This document shows positions 8,001 to 16,061 of a stretch of 64,000 bases of DNA, piece by piece (position 1 is the first letter of the stretch; the number at the start of each line of letters is the position of its first letter). A program made the translations under genes and the position numbers. The DNA comes from G963675935 sp963823895 (GTDB lineage: Bacteria; Planctomycetota; Planctomycetia; Pirellulales; Thermoguttaceae), in NCBI GenBank assembly GCA_963823895.1, contig CAWGNG010000025.1, positions 62,001 through 126,000 of the forward strand, read 5' to 3'. A model generated the notes under the pieces. It was not told where the DNA came from and did no database searches. It was given only the letters and a program-made list of their open reading frames with translations.

Positions 8001-8132
8001 GTAGCCGAACCCGCCGGGCGGCTCCAAGGCAACTCCCCGGGCCGTCCGGCGGGCAGGTATCAAACATCGGGTAAGGCCCTTCGGACGCAACAGGCGCAAT
8101 CCTACGGGGTCACTCTTCAGCAAAAGGGCGCC

Positions 8133-8197
8133 GAAACGGTTCGCAACTGGCTTGCCGACAATGGAACTAATGGCCGAAAGGCCAATACTTCCGCCCC
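8133..8197 (+). repeat. 65-bp direct repeat, copy 1 (copy 2 at 8488-8552)
   Basis: Identical over 65 bases to 8488-8552; it encodes VRNWLADNGTNGRKAN in the two copies but in different frames. It marks unequal recombination in the repeat gene. Confidence 0.8.
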
Positions 8198-8270
8198 GCG
8201 TCCTGATGCTGCTGGGAGTGGCACAGCAAACGGTGTCGGACTGGTTTTCTACAACTAATGCCAGCGATGG

Positions 8271-8482
8271 CAATGGTTGTAAGAAGCCGCCCAAGCCCGA
8301 TGCGAGGGAGAAGAACACACAGAAGCGAGTGGGGATGCTGCTGGGAGTGGACAGGTCCACCGTCGCCAAATGGTTTAGCCATACAACCAATGTGAACGGT
8401 CACAATGGTTGTAAGAAGCCGCCCAAGCCCGATGCGAGGGAGAAGAACACGCAAAAACGGGTGGGGATGCTGCTGGGAGTGG
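8271..8482 (+). repeat. 132-bp tandem repeat encoding the 44-residue HTH-like unit
   Basis: 8271-8350 and 8403-8482 match over 80 bases with only a few third-position changes, at a spacing of 132 bases (exactly 44 codons). The silent differences suggest the unit was under protein-level selection. Confidence 0.75.
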
Positions 8483-8655
8483 CACGGGAAACGGTTCGCA
8501 ACTGGCTTGCCGACAATGGAACTAATGGCCGAAAGGCCAATACTTCCGCCCCCCGCCCCGATGCCCGCGGCTACGCGCTGGAAGCCGAGCGGCGGATGGG
8601 GGAACTGCTGGCGGCGACGCCAAGAGCAAAGCCGCCCCCCGGTCCAGGCCGCGGC

Positions 8656-8688
8656 AAAAAGTCAGTTACCTGTAGTAACCGACTTTTT
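8656..8688. terminator. Terminator-like hairpin inside the repeat gene
   Basis: AAAAAGTCAGTTAC pairs with GTAACCGACTTTTT around the loop CTGTA (one mismatch in 14). The T-tracts on both strands make it a bidirectional terminator candidate. It lies inside an open frame, which is odd for a working gene. Confidence 0.5.
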
Positions 8689-8848
8689 AATGCCCCCACG
8701 CTTGCCGAGCTTGGCATCACGAAGCGGGAAAGCTCACAAGCGAAGCTGCTGGCCGACCTTCCACGGCCTTCTCTGACAAGGTGCTACGGAATTCTTGCAG
8801 CCCTAGCACCCGCATAGCACGGCCCATTTCCCCGTGCTATGAAAATCA

Positions 8849-8885
8849 GAAAGCCTTACGTAACTCTTTGCTACGTAAGGCTTTC
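8849..8885. terminator. Strong hairpin downstream of tRNA-Pro
   Basis: Perfect 14-bp stem GAAAGCCTTACGTA/TACGTAAGGCTTTC with a 9-nt loop. It starts 5 bases from the tRNA 3' end and is followed on the minus strand by TGATTTTC. It probably ends the tRNA-Pro transcript and was supplied by the integrated element. Confidence 0.65.
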
Positions 8886-8887
8886 AA

Positions 8888-8900
8888 TGTCGGGGCGACA
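8888..8900. other. Putative attR inside tRNA-Pro
   Basis: TGTCGGGGCGACA, the same 13-mer as at 1542-1554, covers the last 11 bases of the tRNA gene. The intact tRNA remains on this side, as expected for integration at a tRNA 3' end. Confidence 0.55.
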
Positions 8901-8964
8901 GGATTTGAACCTGCGACCTTCTGAACCCCATTCAGACGCGCTAGCCAGACTGCGCCACGCCCCG
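8890..8964 (-). tRNA. tRNA-Pro (anticodon GGG)
   Basis: The reverse complement folds as a cloverleaf: acceptor CGGGGCG/CGCCCCG with discriminator A, anticodon stem TCTGA/TCAGA around the loop ATGGGGT (anticodon GGG), and T-arm GCAGGTTCAAATCCTG. CCA is not encoded. It is the apparent integration site of the element to its left. Confidence 0.93.
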
Positions 8965-9088
8965 AAGCGCGGTTTCTACAGTTGAAGATTCTACCACATC
9001 TTGCCGGCTCGACAAGAGGACGTAGCGTGATCCTCGCACCCCATAGGAACCAACTTAAGGACAACGGCCACCAAGAGAAGGACGAAAG

Positions 9089-9160
9089 AGGAACACTGAT
9101 TTTCACTAATTTCCGCTAATCCCGCAGATTCGTGGCAATTAGTGGTGATTAGTGTTCCCT
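9089..9160. repeat. Imperfect inverted repeat, AACACT..ACTAATT type
   Basis: GGAACACTGATTTTCACTAA and its imperfect complement near 9132-9160 form a long hairpin. It is nested in a larger inverted pair, AACCAACTTAAGG (about 9048) and CCTTAAGTTGGTT (about 9197). GTGATCCTCGCACC is repeated directly at about 9028 and 9221. No gene is seen in 8965-9367. Confidence 0.65.
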
Positions 9161-9367
9161 CAGTTCCTCCGATCTTCCCGGCGCAAGCGCTGTTTTCCTT
9201 AAGTTGGTTTGCATGGTAACGTGATCCTCGCACCTACCCCTCTCGCGGGTATTCTGTTGCGCGCCCGCACTTCACATGGCAGTACCGAGCCTTCTGCCTT
9301 CGCGCTCTTCTGCCTTCCCAGCTCTTCTGCCTTCCCCCATCCCGCGATTCGTGGTACAAGAGACCGC

Positions 9368-10402
9368 GTGAACGAGACACCACCCCCCCCGCCGTCGAAA
9401 CGCATCGCCGAGTTGATCCAAACCATCAAGGAGTCGGCCGACAAATTGGCCGACAACAAGACGAGCCGCGGCGATCTGAAGATCATCAGCCGCACGCTCC
9501 GCGAATTGCGGTATGCGTTCAAGGTATTTTCACCGTACCGTCGCAGCCGCAAGGTGACGATGTTCGGCTCGGCTCGCACCACGCCCGATCAGCCCGCGTA
9601 CGGGCAGGCGGCGGAGTTTGGCCGGCAGATGGCCGCCCACGGCTGGCTGGTCGTCACCGGGGCGGCCAGCGGGATCATGGAGGCGGGCCACGTCGGCGCC
9701 GGCCGCGAGCATTCAATGGGCTTGAACATCCTGCTCCCCTTCGAGCAGGCGACCAACCCGATCATCACCGGCGACCGCAAACTCGTCTACATGAAGTATT
9801 TCTTCACCCGCAAACTGATGTTTGTCAAGGAGAGCGACGCCTTCTGCCTGATGCCCGGCGGTTTCGGCACGTTGGACGAGGGGCTGGAAGTGCTCACGCT
9901 GTTGCAGACGGGCAAGCACGACATGATGCCCGTGGTGCTGTTGGACGAACCGCACGGCAGCTACTGGACCGCCTTCGATCAGTTCGTCCGCGACCAACTT
10001 CTCGATCGCGGCATGATTGGCGTCGAAGATATGTCGCTCTACCGGCAGACCAACCGAGTCGAGGAGGCGGTCGAGGAAGTTTTGCGATTCTACAGCGTCT
10101 ACCACAGCATGCGCTACGTTCGCACCAACCTCGTATTTCGCCTTCAGCGGCCGCCAAGCGAGGCGCTGTTGGCGGAGATCAACGATCGGTTCCAGGACAT
10201 TCTGCTGCGAGGCCGTTTCGCCGTGAGCGGGCCCTTGCCCGAGGAACGCGAAGAATCGGAGCTGTCGGCGTTGCCGCGGCTGGTGTTCGCTTTCGATCGC
10301 CGCAGTTTCGGCCGGCTGCGGCAGTTGATCGATTGCATCAATCACGGGGCGGTGGACCACGTGTCGGACGCGAGGGATTTGGGGGCAGAGGCTGGGGGCT
10401 AG
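9368..10402 (+). CDS. LOG-family (TIGR00730-like) nucleotide-binding protein
   Basis: A 344-residue Rossmann-fold protein of the LOG / lysine-decarboxylase-like family, whose members hydrolyse nucleoside 5'-monophosphates. Seen: KVTMFGSARTTPDQPAY (about residues 61-77), TGAASGIMEAGHVGAG, and the family signature PGGFGTLDEGLE (about 160-171). Extra helical regions flank the core at both ends, as in long bacterial paralogues. The GTG at 9368 is chosen because the residues before it in the longer frame (from 9209) are repeat-derived. The last residues (GAEAGG) and the TAG stop fall in a GGGGGCTAGGGGTC repeat, so the original C-terminus may be lost. Confidence 0.8.
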   Translation: MNETPPPPPSKRIAELIQTIKESADKLADNKTSRGDLKIISRTLRELRYAFKVFSPYRRSRKVTMFGSARTTPDQPAYGQAAEFGRQMAAHGWLVVTGAASGIMEAGHVGAGREHSMGLNILLPFEQATNPIITGDRKLVYMKYFFTRKLMFVKESDAFCLMPGGFGTLDEGLEVLTLLQTGKHDMMPVVLLDEPHGSYWTAFDQFVRDQLLDRGMIGVEDMSLYRQTNRVEEAVEEVLRFYSVYHSMRYVRTNLVFRLQRPPSEALLAEINDRFQDILLRGRFAVSGPLPEEREESELSALPRLVFAFDRRSFGRLRQLIDCINHGAVDHVSDARDLGAEAGG

Positions 10403-10436
10403 GGGTCAGAGATTTGGGGGCCGCTTGCGGTTTCGC
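10382..10436. repeat. GGGGGCTAGGGGTCAG tract plus GCGAAACCGCAAGCGG-type motif
   Basis: Low-complexity G-rich tract followed by CCGCTTGCGGTTTCGC, the reverse complement of a 16-mer found again at about 31267 and 58041 (and with one change at 51201). The G-rich part recurs inside the PBP2 gene at about 12309-12356. Confidence 0.6.
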
Positions 10437-10465
10437 AGCGTGCTTCTCGTGTGCTCTCCAAGTCG

Positions 10466-12676
10466 ATGTTCTTCGATTGGCATCAATTCCATTTGAGCAA
10501 CGCCTCGACGCCGGCGGTGACCGATCCGCGGCGGCGGCTGTGGATTTGCGCCGTGGGCTTTGCGGCGGCGCTGCTGGTGATTTTCAGCCGCGTGGCCCAG
10601 TTGGAAGTGACGCAGGGGGCGGGCTTTCGCGCCGAGGCGCTGCGTCCCATCGCGCGGGAGACGGTTCTGCCGGCGGCCCGCGGCCGTATCCTCGCCCGCG
10701 ACGGCACGGTGCTAGCCTGCGACGAGACGATTCGCGCGGTTGCGGTCGAATATCGCTGGTTGCAAGAGCCGCCCGACGAACGATGGCTTCGCAACATGGT
10801 GCGGATGCGATTGCCAAAGAACGATCGCAAGAATGCCGAGAAGTTCGCGGCCGAGAAGGTCAAAGTTACGGCCAAAAGAGCCGAACTGGTGCAGCGTCTG
10901 GCGAAATTGTGCGGCCTGTCCGAAGGGCAATGGAGTGCAAAGAGACGGAAGATACAAACCCGCGTCGAGCGAATTTCTGCATCCATCAACGACGGCCGGG
11001 CGTCGGAAACCACGCCGCCGGAAAGGGCCGACAACTCCTGGGCAATCCGCGTTCGCCGCCTGCTGTTGGACGACCCGCCGCCGCTGCGGAAAGTCGCGAA
11101 GGAGGAGCTGCAATCTCATGTTGTGGTCGAGGACGTTTCGTCGGCGGTAGTCTCGGAGATCGAGAACAACGCCGCCCGTTACCCGGGCGTGAAGATCGTC
11201 GAACTCGCGCGGCGGACGTACCCGCAAGGCCCGCTGGCCGCCCACGTGCTCGGATACCTCGGGGCGAGGGAAGACGGACACACAATCGTTCCGGTGGGGC
11301 AGACATTCCTGTCTGCCGATCGGCAAGCAGACTGGCAGACAGGAATGTCTGCCCCACCCACGAGCCCGCAAACCGACCGCGTCGGCCGAACGGGCGTCGA
11401 GCGGCAGTACGAGGCCGCGCTCCAGGCCCATCCCGGCGTGGCCGTCGAGCAGATCGATCGCAGCGGCCACGTGGTAACATCCTATCGCCGGCTGGAGCCG
11501 ACGGCCGGCCGGGACGTGGAACTCACACTCGACGTCGCCTTGCAGCGTACTACCGAAGAACTGCTCCGCAGCGCACTTGAACGTCGCGCGCTCGCCGGCG
11601 AACAAAGGGGTCGGGAGTCTTTTTCAGAGAAAAATAGTTCTGACCCCTTTTTGTTGGGTGGCGGCGCCGTCGTTGTGATGGATGTCCACGATGGGGCAAT
11701 TCTCGCCGCCGCCTCGGCTCCGGCGTTTGATCCAAACCTGTTCGTTCGCGGCAGCAGCGAGCAAATTGGGGCACTGATGTCCGACCCGTCCGCCCCGCTT
11801 TTCGACCGCATCGGCCGGATGGCGATTCCGCCCGGCTCGACGTTCAAAGTGCTCACGGCCGTGGCGTTGTTGGAGTCGGCGACCGTCAGCCCACAGTCGT
11901 CGTTCTTCTGCCAAGGCTATCTGTACCAGCCGGATCGGCAACGATGCGAGATTTACGTCCGTCAAGGCGTCGGCCACGGCGAAGTGACGCTCTCCGACGC
12001 CCTGGCCGAGAGCTGCAACGTCTACTTTTTCCATTTTGCCGAGTCGATGGGCCCGCGGCCGTTGGTCGATTGGGCCGGTCGATTCGGCTTCGGCCGCCCG
12101 ACGGGCGTGGACCTGCCCGGCGAGGCCGCCGGCACGCTCCCGTGCCCCGAAAACATCCGCGACTTGGAGCATCATGCATGGCGAACCACCGACACGCAGT
12201 CCATGGCGGTCGGCCAAAGCTCGCTCCGGGTCACGCCGCTGCAAATGGTCCACATGATCGCGGCGGTGGCCAACGGCGGCCGGCTGGTGACGCCGCATGT
12301 GGCGAAAGAAGGGGCTAGGGGCTGGGGGCTAGGGGCTAGGGGTCAGGGAGCGGAGAAGGAGGGAGGGAATTCGATTTCTTTGTCGCCGCACACGCTCGAA
12401 GCGGTGCGCGAGGGGCTGCGGCGGGTTGTGGCCGATACGAAGGGGACCGCTCATGCCACGGTCTACATCGAATCGCTGCCGATTGCCGGCAAGACGGGAA
12501 CCGCGGAGACCGGCGGCGATCGGGCCAGCCATGCCTGGTTCGCGGGCTACGCTCCGGCCGACGAACCGAAAGTGGCGTTTGTCGTCGTTCTCGAACACGC
12601 CGGCGAGGCCACCACCGCCGCCGGCCCCGTCGCCAAGCGGCTGGTACTGCGGATGGAGCAGTTGGGCCTGCCGTAG
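10466..12676 (+). CDS. mrdA: Penicillin-binding protein 2-type D,D-transpeptidase
   Basis: A class B PBP of about 736 residues that cross-links peptidoglycan outside the inner membrane. It has an N-terminal membrane anchor (LWICAVGFAAALLVIFSRVA, about residues 25-44), the dimerisation domain with RGRILARDGTVLA, and a transpeptidase domain with all three motifs: STFK (about 457-460), SCN (about 515-517) and KTGT (about 675-678). Three low-complexity or palindromic stretches are inserted in frame without breaking the catalytic core: 11293-11358, about 11601-11655 and about 12309-12356. PBP2 normally works with RodA in elongation. PBPs are reduced or absent in many planctomycetes, so an intact class B enzyme is worth noting. 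Confidence 0.85.
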   Translation: MFFDWHQFHLSNASTPAVTDPRRRLWICAVGFAAALLVIFSRVAQLEVTQGAGFRAEALRPIARETVLPAARGRILARDGTVLACDETIRAVAVEYRWLQEPPDERWLRNMVRMRLPKNDRKNAEKFAAEKVKVTAKRAELVQRLAKLCGLSEGQWSAKRRKIQTRVERISASINDGRASETTPPERADNSWAIRVRRLLLDDPPPLRKVAKEELQSHVVVEDVSSAVVSEIENNAARYPGVKIVELARRTYPQGPLAAHVLGYLGAREDGHTIVPVGQTFLSADRQADWQTGMSAPPTSPQTDRVGRTGVERQYEAALQAHPGVAVEQIDRSGHVVTSYRRLEPTAGRDVELTLDVALQRTTEELLRSALERRALAGEQRGRESFSEKNSSDPFLLGGGAVVVMDVHDGAILAAASAPAFDPNLFVRGSSEQIGALMSDPSAPLFDRIGRMAIPPGSTFKVLTAVALLESATVSPQSSFFCQGYLYQPDRQRCEIYVRQGVGHGEVTLSDALAESCNVYFFHFAESMGPRPLVDWAGRFGFGRPTGVDLPGEAAGTLPCPENIRDLEHHAWRTTDTQSMAVGQSSLRVTPLQMVHMIAAVANGGRLVTPHVAKEGARGWGLGARGQGAEKEGGNSISLSPHTLEAVREGLRRVVADTKGTAHATVYIESLPIAGKTGTAETGGDRASHAWFAGYAPADEPKVAFVVVLEHAGEATTAAGPVAKRLVLRMEQLGLP
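11293..11358. repeat. In-frame 66-nt palindromic element in the PBP2 gene
   Basis: Perfect 25-bp inverted arms starting GGTGGGGCAGACATTC (11293-11317 and 11334-11358). The element is 66 bases, exactly 22 codons, and adds GQTFLSADRQADWQTGMSAP between conserved parts of the protein. The same family occurs between genes at 32428-32498, 36400-36473 and 46775-46841. Confidence 0.85.
11601..11655. repeat. In-frame AAAGGGGTC hairpin element in the PBP2 gene
   Basis: AACAAAGGGGTC at the left pairs with GACCCCTTTTTGTT at the right, with a CTTTTTC..GAAAAA inner stem. It adds GRESFSEKNSSDPF before the conserved GGGAVVVMDVHDG strand. Confidence 0.7.
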
Positions 12677-12685
12677 CAGGCGACT

Positions 12686-12785
12686 CCTGATGGGTTTTGA
12701 CAAACAAAACCGTTGATGTGTGTGTAGGGAACGCCCTCCGTGGCGTTCCGGGCGGCGGAACGGGACGGAGCCCGTTCCCTACAGC
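12686..12785 (-). repeat. 100-bp dispersed palindromic element, copy 2
   Basis: The reverse complement matches 289-389 almost base for base apart from a short AT-rich stretch near one end. It lies directly behind the PBP2 stop codon. The rest of 12786-12965 holds no recognised gene. Confidence 0.8.
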
Positions 12786-12965
12786 TCGGGCAATCGGCGA
12801 TAGGAGTCGCCTCCTACAGGTCTGCGGCTCTTGCAGCCCAAACAGCCCAAACCAGCAAAATGCGTCTATTGCCGAGGAAGCAGAATCTCGATACCATCTC
12901 GCGGTTTCTTGGCGGATAGACGGGCATTCTCGGGTGGCGGCGTGATCCTCAGCAGACAGGTCCGG

Positions 12966-14165
12966 ATGGTGCATCGACGACGAACTACGGCCTGCGCTGC
13001 TTCGATGCCGCTGTTGCTCTGGCTGGCAATCGGCTTAACGGCTTGTCGCGCTTCTGCTCAGGAAATACCGGTCGAGCAGGATCGGAGGCCCGGTAACATT
13101 GCGTTTGATGTGCCGTTCAACGCGGAAGCGGATACCGACAACTCTTCGGCGCCGCCGGTCTCGCCTGCCGACGAAACGCTGTCGCGATGGCACGATCTCC
13201 AGCGGTTGCCGCCCGTCGATCAAAAAAATGAGCTGCCGATTTTCGGCTTTGGACCTGGATTTGGCCCCGGCTTGGCATCCGGCATGGGACCGGGCAACCA
13301 AGGGCCCATCAGTTATCGGGCGTTCTGGTTTCCGAACGAGCCGGTCAAAGGGCAAGCGGCGGACTGGGAAATGGTCGGACAGGATTTCTCGCTGGCCTGC
13401 CCGCTGTGGGTCGATGCTCCGAATCGGCTGATGGTTACCGCCGGCGTTCATAACCGCCTGATCGACACCGACGCGATACTCCCCGATTCGCACCAGCCGT
13501 ATCCCAGCGAACTATGGAACGCCCAGGCCGGGCTGATGTATTTGCGGCAATTGAGCGGCGACCGCATGTTGGGCGGCGGCGTCAGCGTCGGATCGGCCAG
13601 CGATCATCCCTTTGCCTCCATCGGTGTAATGAACGTCAGTATGAACGCGATGTATCGCATTCCCTCGGGCGAGCACAACGCCTGGCTGTTCATGGTGCTT
13701 TATTCGCCCACCAGCGAGCTTCAGTTTCCGATTCCCATGGTCTCGTACAGCTACAACCCCTCGGACCAATTCCACGCGAACATCGGCCTGCCGTTCATGG
13801 TCCTCTACAAGCCGACCGACCGCTGGTCGTTTGTCGCCTCCTACATGCTGATCCACACGATTCACACAAAACTGAGCTACAAGATCGCCGAGCGGGTGAA
13901 CGCGTTTGCCGGTTACGATTGGTCGAACGAGGTCTACACATTGCGCGACCGAATTGTCGAGAGCGATCGATTTTTCCTCTACGATCAGCGGGTCACGCTC
14001 GGATTGGACTTCCCGATCAACTCATGGCTCTCGGCCGAACTGGTGGGCGGCTATGCGTTCAACCGCTTTTCTTTCTCGGGCCGGCAGTGGAATTCGGTCG
14101 GCACGGACCGCGTGGACATCGATCCCGGCCCGTTCATCTCCCTCCGCGCCAGCGTGCGCAGGTAA
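12966..14165 (+). CDS. Outer-membrane beta-barrel protein (DUF6268-like)
   Basis: A 399-residue protein with a signal peptide (basic RRR, then MPLLLWLAIGLTACRASA, about residues 14-31). After a linker rich in Pro and Gly it shows a run of alternating hydrophobic strands with aromatic girdles, such as NAWLFMVLYSPTSELQFPI and RWSFVASYMLIHTIHTKLS. It ends in a barrel strand, FISLRASVRR. This pattern matches uncharacterised planctomycete and Bacteroidota barrel proteins. The ATG at 12966 is chosen because it precedes the signal peptide directly. Confidence 0.65.
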   Translation: MVHRRRTTACAASMPLLLWLAIGLTACRASAQEIPVEQDRRPGNIAFDVPFNAEADTDNSSAPPVSPADETLSRWHDLQRLPPVDQKNELPIFGFGPGFGPGLASGMGPGNQGPISYRAFWFPNEPVKGQAADWEMVGQDFSLACPLWVDAPNRLMVTAGVHNRLIDTDAILPDSHQPYPSELWNAQAGLMYLRQLSGDRMLGGGVSVGSASDHPFASIGVMNVSMNAMYRIPSGEHNAWLFMVLYSPTSELQFPIPMVSYSYNPSDQFHANIGLPFMVLYKPTDRWSFVASYMLIHTIHTKLSYKIAERVNAFAGYDWSNEVYTLRDRIVESDRFFLYDQRVTLGLDFPINSWLSAELVGGYAFNRFSFSGRQWNSVGTDRVDIDPGPFISLRASVRR

Positions 14166-14187
14166 CGCTAATCTCGTGAAAGCGACA

Positions 14188-14234
14188 GGGCCGGCAGTTG
14201 TGCTGCCGGCCCCAAGATGGCAGTGCGACTGCCA
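14188..14234. terminator. Two hairpins between convergent genes
   Basis: GGGCCGGCAG/CTGCCGGCCC (14188-14212) and TGGCAGT/ACTGCCA (14218-14234) stand between the convergent barrel and omptin genes. They are likely a bidirectional terminator although there is no T-tract. Confidence 0.55.
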
Positions 14235-14268
14235 CCCGAGCATTCACAGTGTATGACCTGGCCGACTA

Positions 14269-15383
14269 CTAATACCTAGCGCGAAGGTAGGCGGTCAGCG
14301 AAGTCTGGTCGGACGTGGCCGACACGCCGTTCGTCCAAGTTTGATCAACTTGCTGTGCGCCGGTCTCCACATAGTGATGCGAACCCCACGTGCGAATCTC
14401 AAGATGTTCGACTTCAAGCCCCAGGAAGAACCGGCAACTGATGGGCGTCTCGGCGGTCAGCGCCAGATGGAAAGCGCCGCCCTGCGTAGTGTCCATCGTG
14501 TAACGGTGAACGCCGCTATCCTCATAGCCCGAAATATGGTGATCGATGTTGTAACCCCACGTGTCGGCCCAATCCGCTTGGAGGACAAATGTGACGCGAC
14601 GACAGTTCCCAACGTTGCAGTCTCTACGAAGCTGCGCACCGATGTAGCCCATGTAGTATTGCTGGTTGAAGCTGCCCATGTCTCCCACCCAGTGATAGCC
14701 GACGGGAGGAGGAAGAGGGTTTAGGGTGCCGTCATTGATGATCTGATCACCGTCGTGGGCCATCAAGTCGAATCGTTGAAAACGGAACCCGATGACCGGC
14801 CAAACCTCGAGCGGCGTCCCCAAGAGGTGGTCCGTCAGTTTGAAACTGCCTTCGAGTTCAACCATCTGTCCGTCAGTCCAGCGTTCGGGTGAGCTCGACA
14901 ACGAGGCGGGATCCCTGTTCGGACCGGACCAGTCATAGTCGGCCTGGTCCCGATAAGTGTCGTGTACCATAGGAGCAAGCCACTCGAAGTGTGCCCGCCA
15001 GTTCGGCTTCTCCACGCCGATCTGCAAACCATCCCACGTCGAGTCGAGCGGCCATGATAGTTTGCTGAGCGGTGCGTAGGAGTTATCCGGCTGGCCAAAC
15101 TGGTATGTCGTGTTGCTGTCGAACAGCGTTTTCACGCGATAGTCGATCGTCCACACGCGCTCGCAGCACTGCGCGGCGGGGCACACGCTGTCGCAGCACG
15201 CCGGCTCTTGCACACAACTTGGCGTCCCCACACAATCCGACGAGAGCGCAATCCGGGGCGCTCCTCGACGGTGGCGGTCTTTGTCGCTTGGTTCGGAAGC
15301 GAAGAGGCGTCGTCGGCCAAGACGAAGCCCATGGGACATGCTGCGGCGATAAGCAGCAGAAGACAAAGAGATAGGACTCTCAT
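14269..15383 (-). pseudogene. Omptin-like outer-membrane protease, frameshifted
   Basis: After a signal peptide (MRVLSLCLLLLIAAACPMG, start at 15383) the frame shifts near 15250-15270 into a long barrel domain beginning WTIDYRVKTLFDSNTTYQFG. That domain matches the omptin (OmpT/Pla) family: YAPLSKLSWPLD, then YDWSGP with the Asp pair that corresponds to OmpT D83/D85, and YNIDHHISGYED with the Asp-x-His that corresponds to D210/H212. It ends in the barrel strand LTAYLRARY. A cysteine-rich segment (CVQEPACCDSVCPAAQCC) precedes the barrel and is unusual for omptins. The single-base shift may be a sequence error. If it is corrected the protein has about 371 residues. Confidence 0.7.
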
Positions 15384-16061
15384 TGTAGATGTTCCCCTCC
15401 GGAAAAGTGACGCGGATTTGCGACGAGGCCAGCGCTGGGCCGGAACTGCGTGAGACGGAGAGACAAAAGTCCCTTCGTCGCCATGCACGACTAGACCGGT
15501 GGCTTGCTGCTTCGGCCAGGAATGCCCCCGCGACCGCACGAACGAAAATAGACGAAGAAAAACCGACGTGGCATTCGACCGCCACATCAGGGCACTTCGT
15601 CACATGGGGGCCATAGAACCAGAGTTTTCGGAATAGACGGATTACCTCATTTAACCCTGAGGGTCCGCGTTTTCGATATTTGCCGCGCACATCCCCTAGT
15701 TTCTCGCGTCGGGCGTACGGCTGATCGTGTCACGAACCAAAGAAAACCGCCCCAGTCTTCGTGTCAGCGACGGCGGAATTGAGCCCTTCGATGCCGACAG
15801 GAGCCGACGCAGGCTTGACGAAGGAACGTGCGTTTCGTTCAGGAGCGAATTTTGCAACGAAGCGTGAAAAAGTCACATTGGAAATCTTTATTCTGCAACG
15901 AGTTGCAACGAGCGATTTCGCCTGGTGGGCGTTGTGGCCGGGGGCGAAAGTGGGTATACTGTTGCCTTCCCCCACGATCGCAAAAGACAGCCGCCACAAG
16001 TGCTTGCTAGAAAAGGAATTAGGGTGGCGTTCCTCACGTTTGTCTTCTGAAAGGATATACG
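15384..16061. other. Intergenic region upstream of gyrA
   Basis: Apart from overlapping open frames on both strands that look like chance GC-rich frames, I see no gene in these 680 bases. They should hold the divergent promoters of gyrA and the omptin gene. I cannot place them with confidence. A ribosome site, GAAAGGA, lies 7-13 bases before the gyrA GTG. Confidence 0.5.

Larger units (their letters stand above)
8045..8817 (+). pseudogene. Tandem HTH-like repeat protein (ParB/RepB-like), degraded
   Basis: The main frame (8152-8817) holds 44-residue repeats with the core PDAREKNTQKRVGMLLGV followed by a TVxxWF helix, which resemble helix-turn-helix units. It then has ELGITKRESSQAKLLADLP, a phrase typical of ParB-like element proteins. 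Upstream, the copy at 8133-8197 is in another frame: a deletion between repeats has shifted it. After LLADLP the expected continuation (AFSDKVL) is again in another frame near 8765. No start codon is convincing. I treat it as a repeat-driven pseudogene. Confidence 0.5.
1542..8900. mobile_element. Decayed tRNA-Pro-anchored integrative element with a capsid gene
   Basis: Bounded by the 13-bp direct repeat. Its genes are nearly all on the plus strand, tightly packed with ATGA overlaps, and phage- or plasmid-like: AAA ATPase, zinc-finger proteins, HExxH protein, coiled-coil protein, Mu gpT-like capsid, beta-solenoid protein and a repeat protein. No integrase, terminase, portal or tail machinery is seen. 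Several members are broken. It may be a phage satellite remnant or a defective prophage. Confidence 0.55.

Noticed and set aside
10333..11580. 415-codon plus-strand frame overlapping LOG and PBP2
   Set aside because: An out-of-frame shadow of PBP2 with arginine/glycine-rich sequence and no motif.
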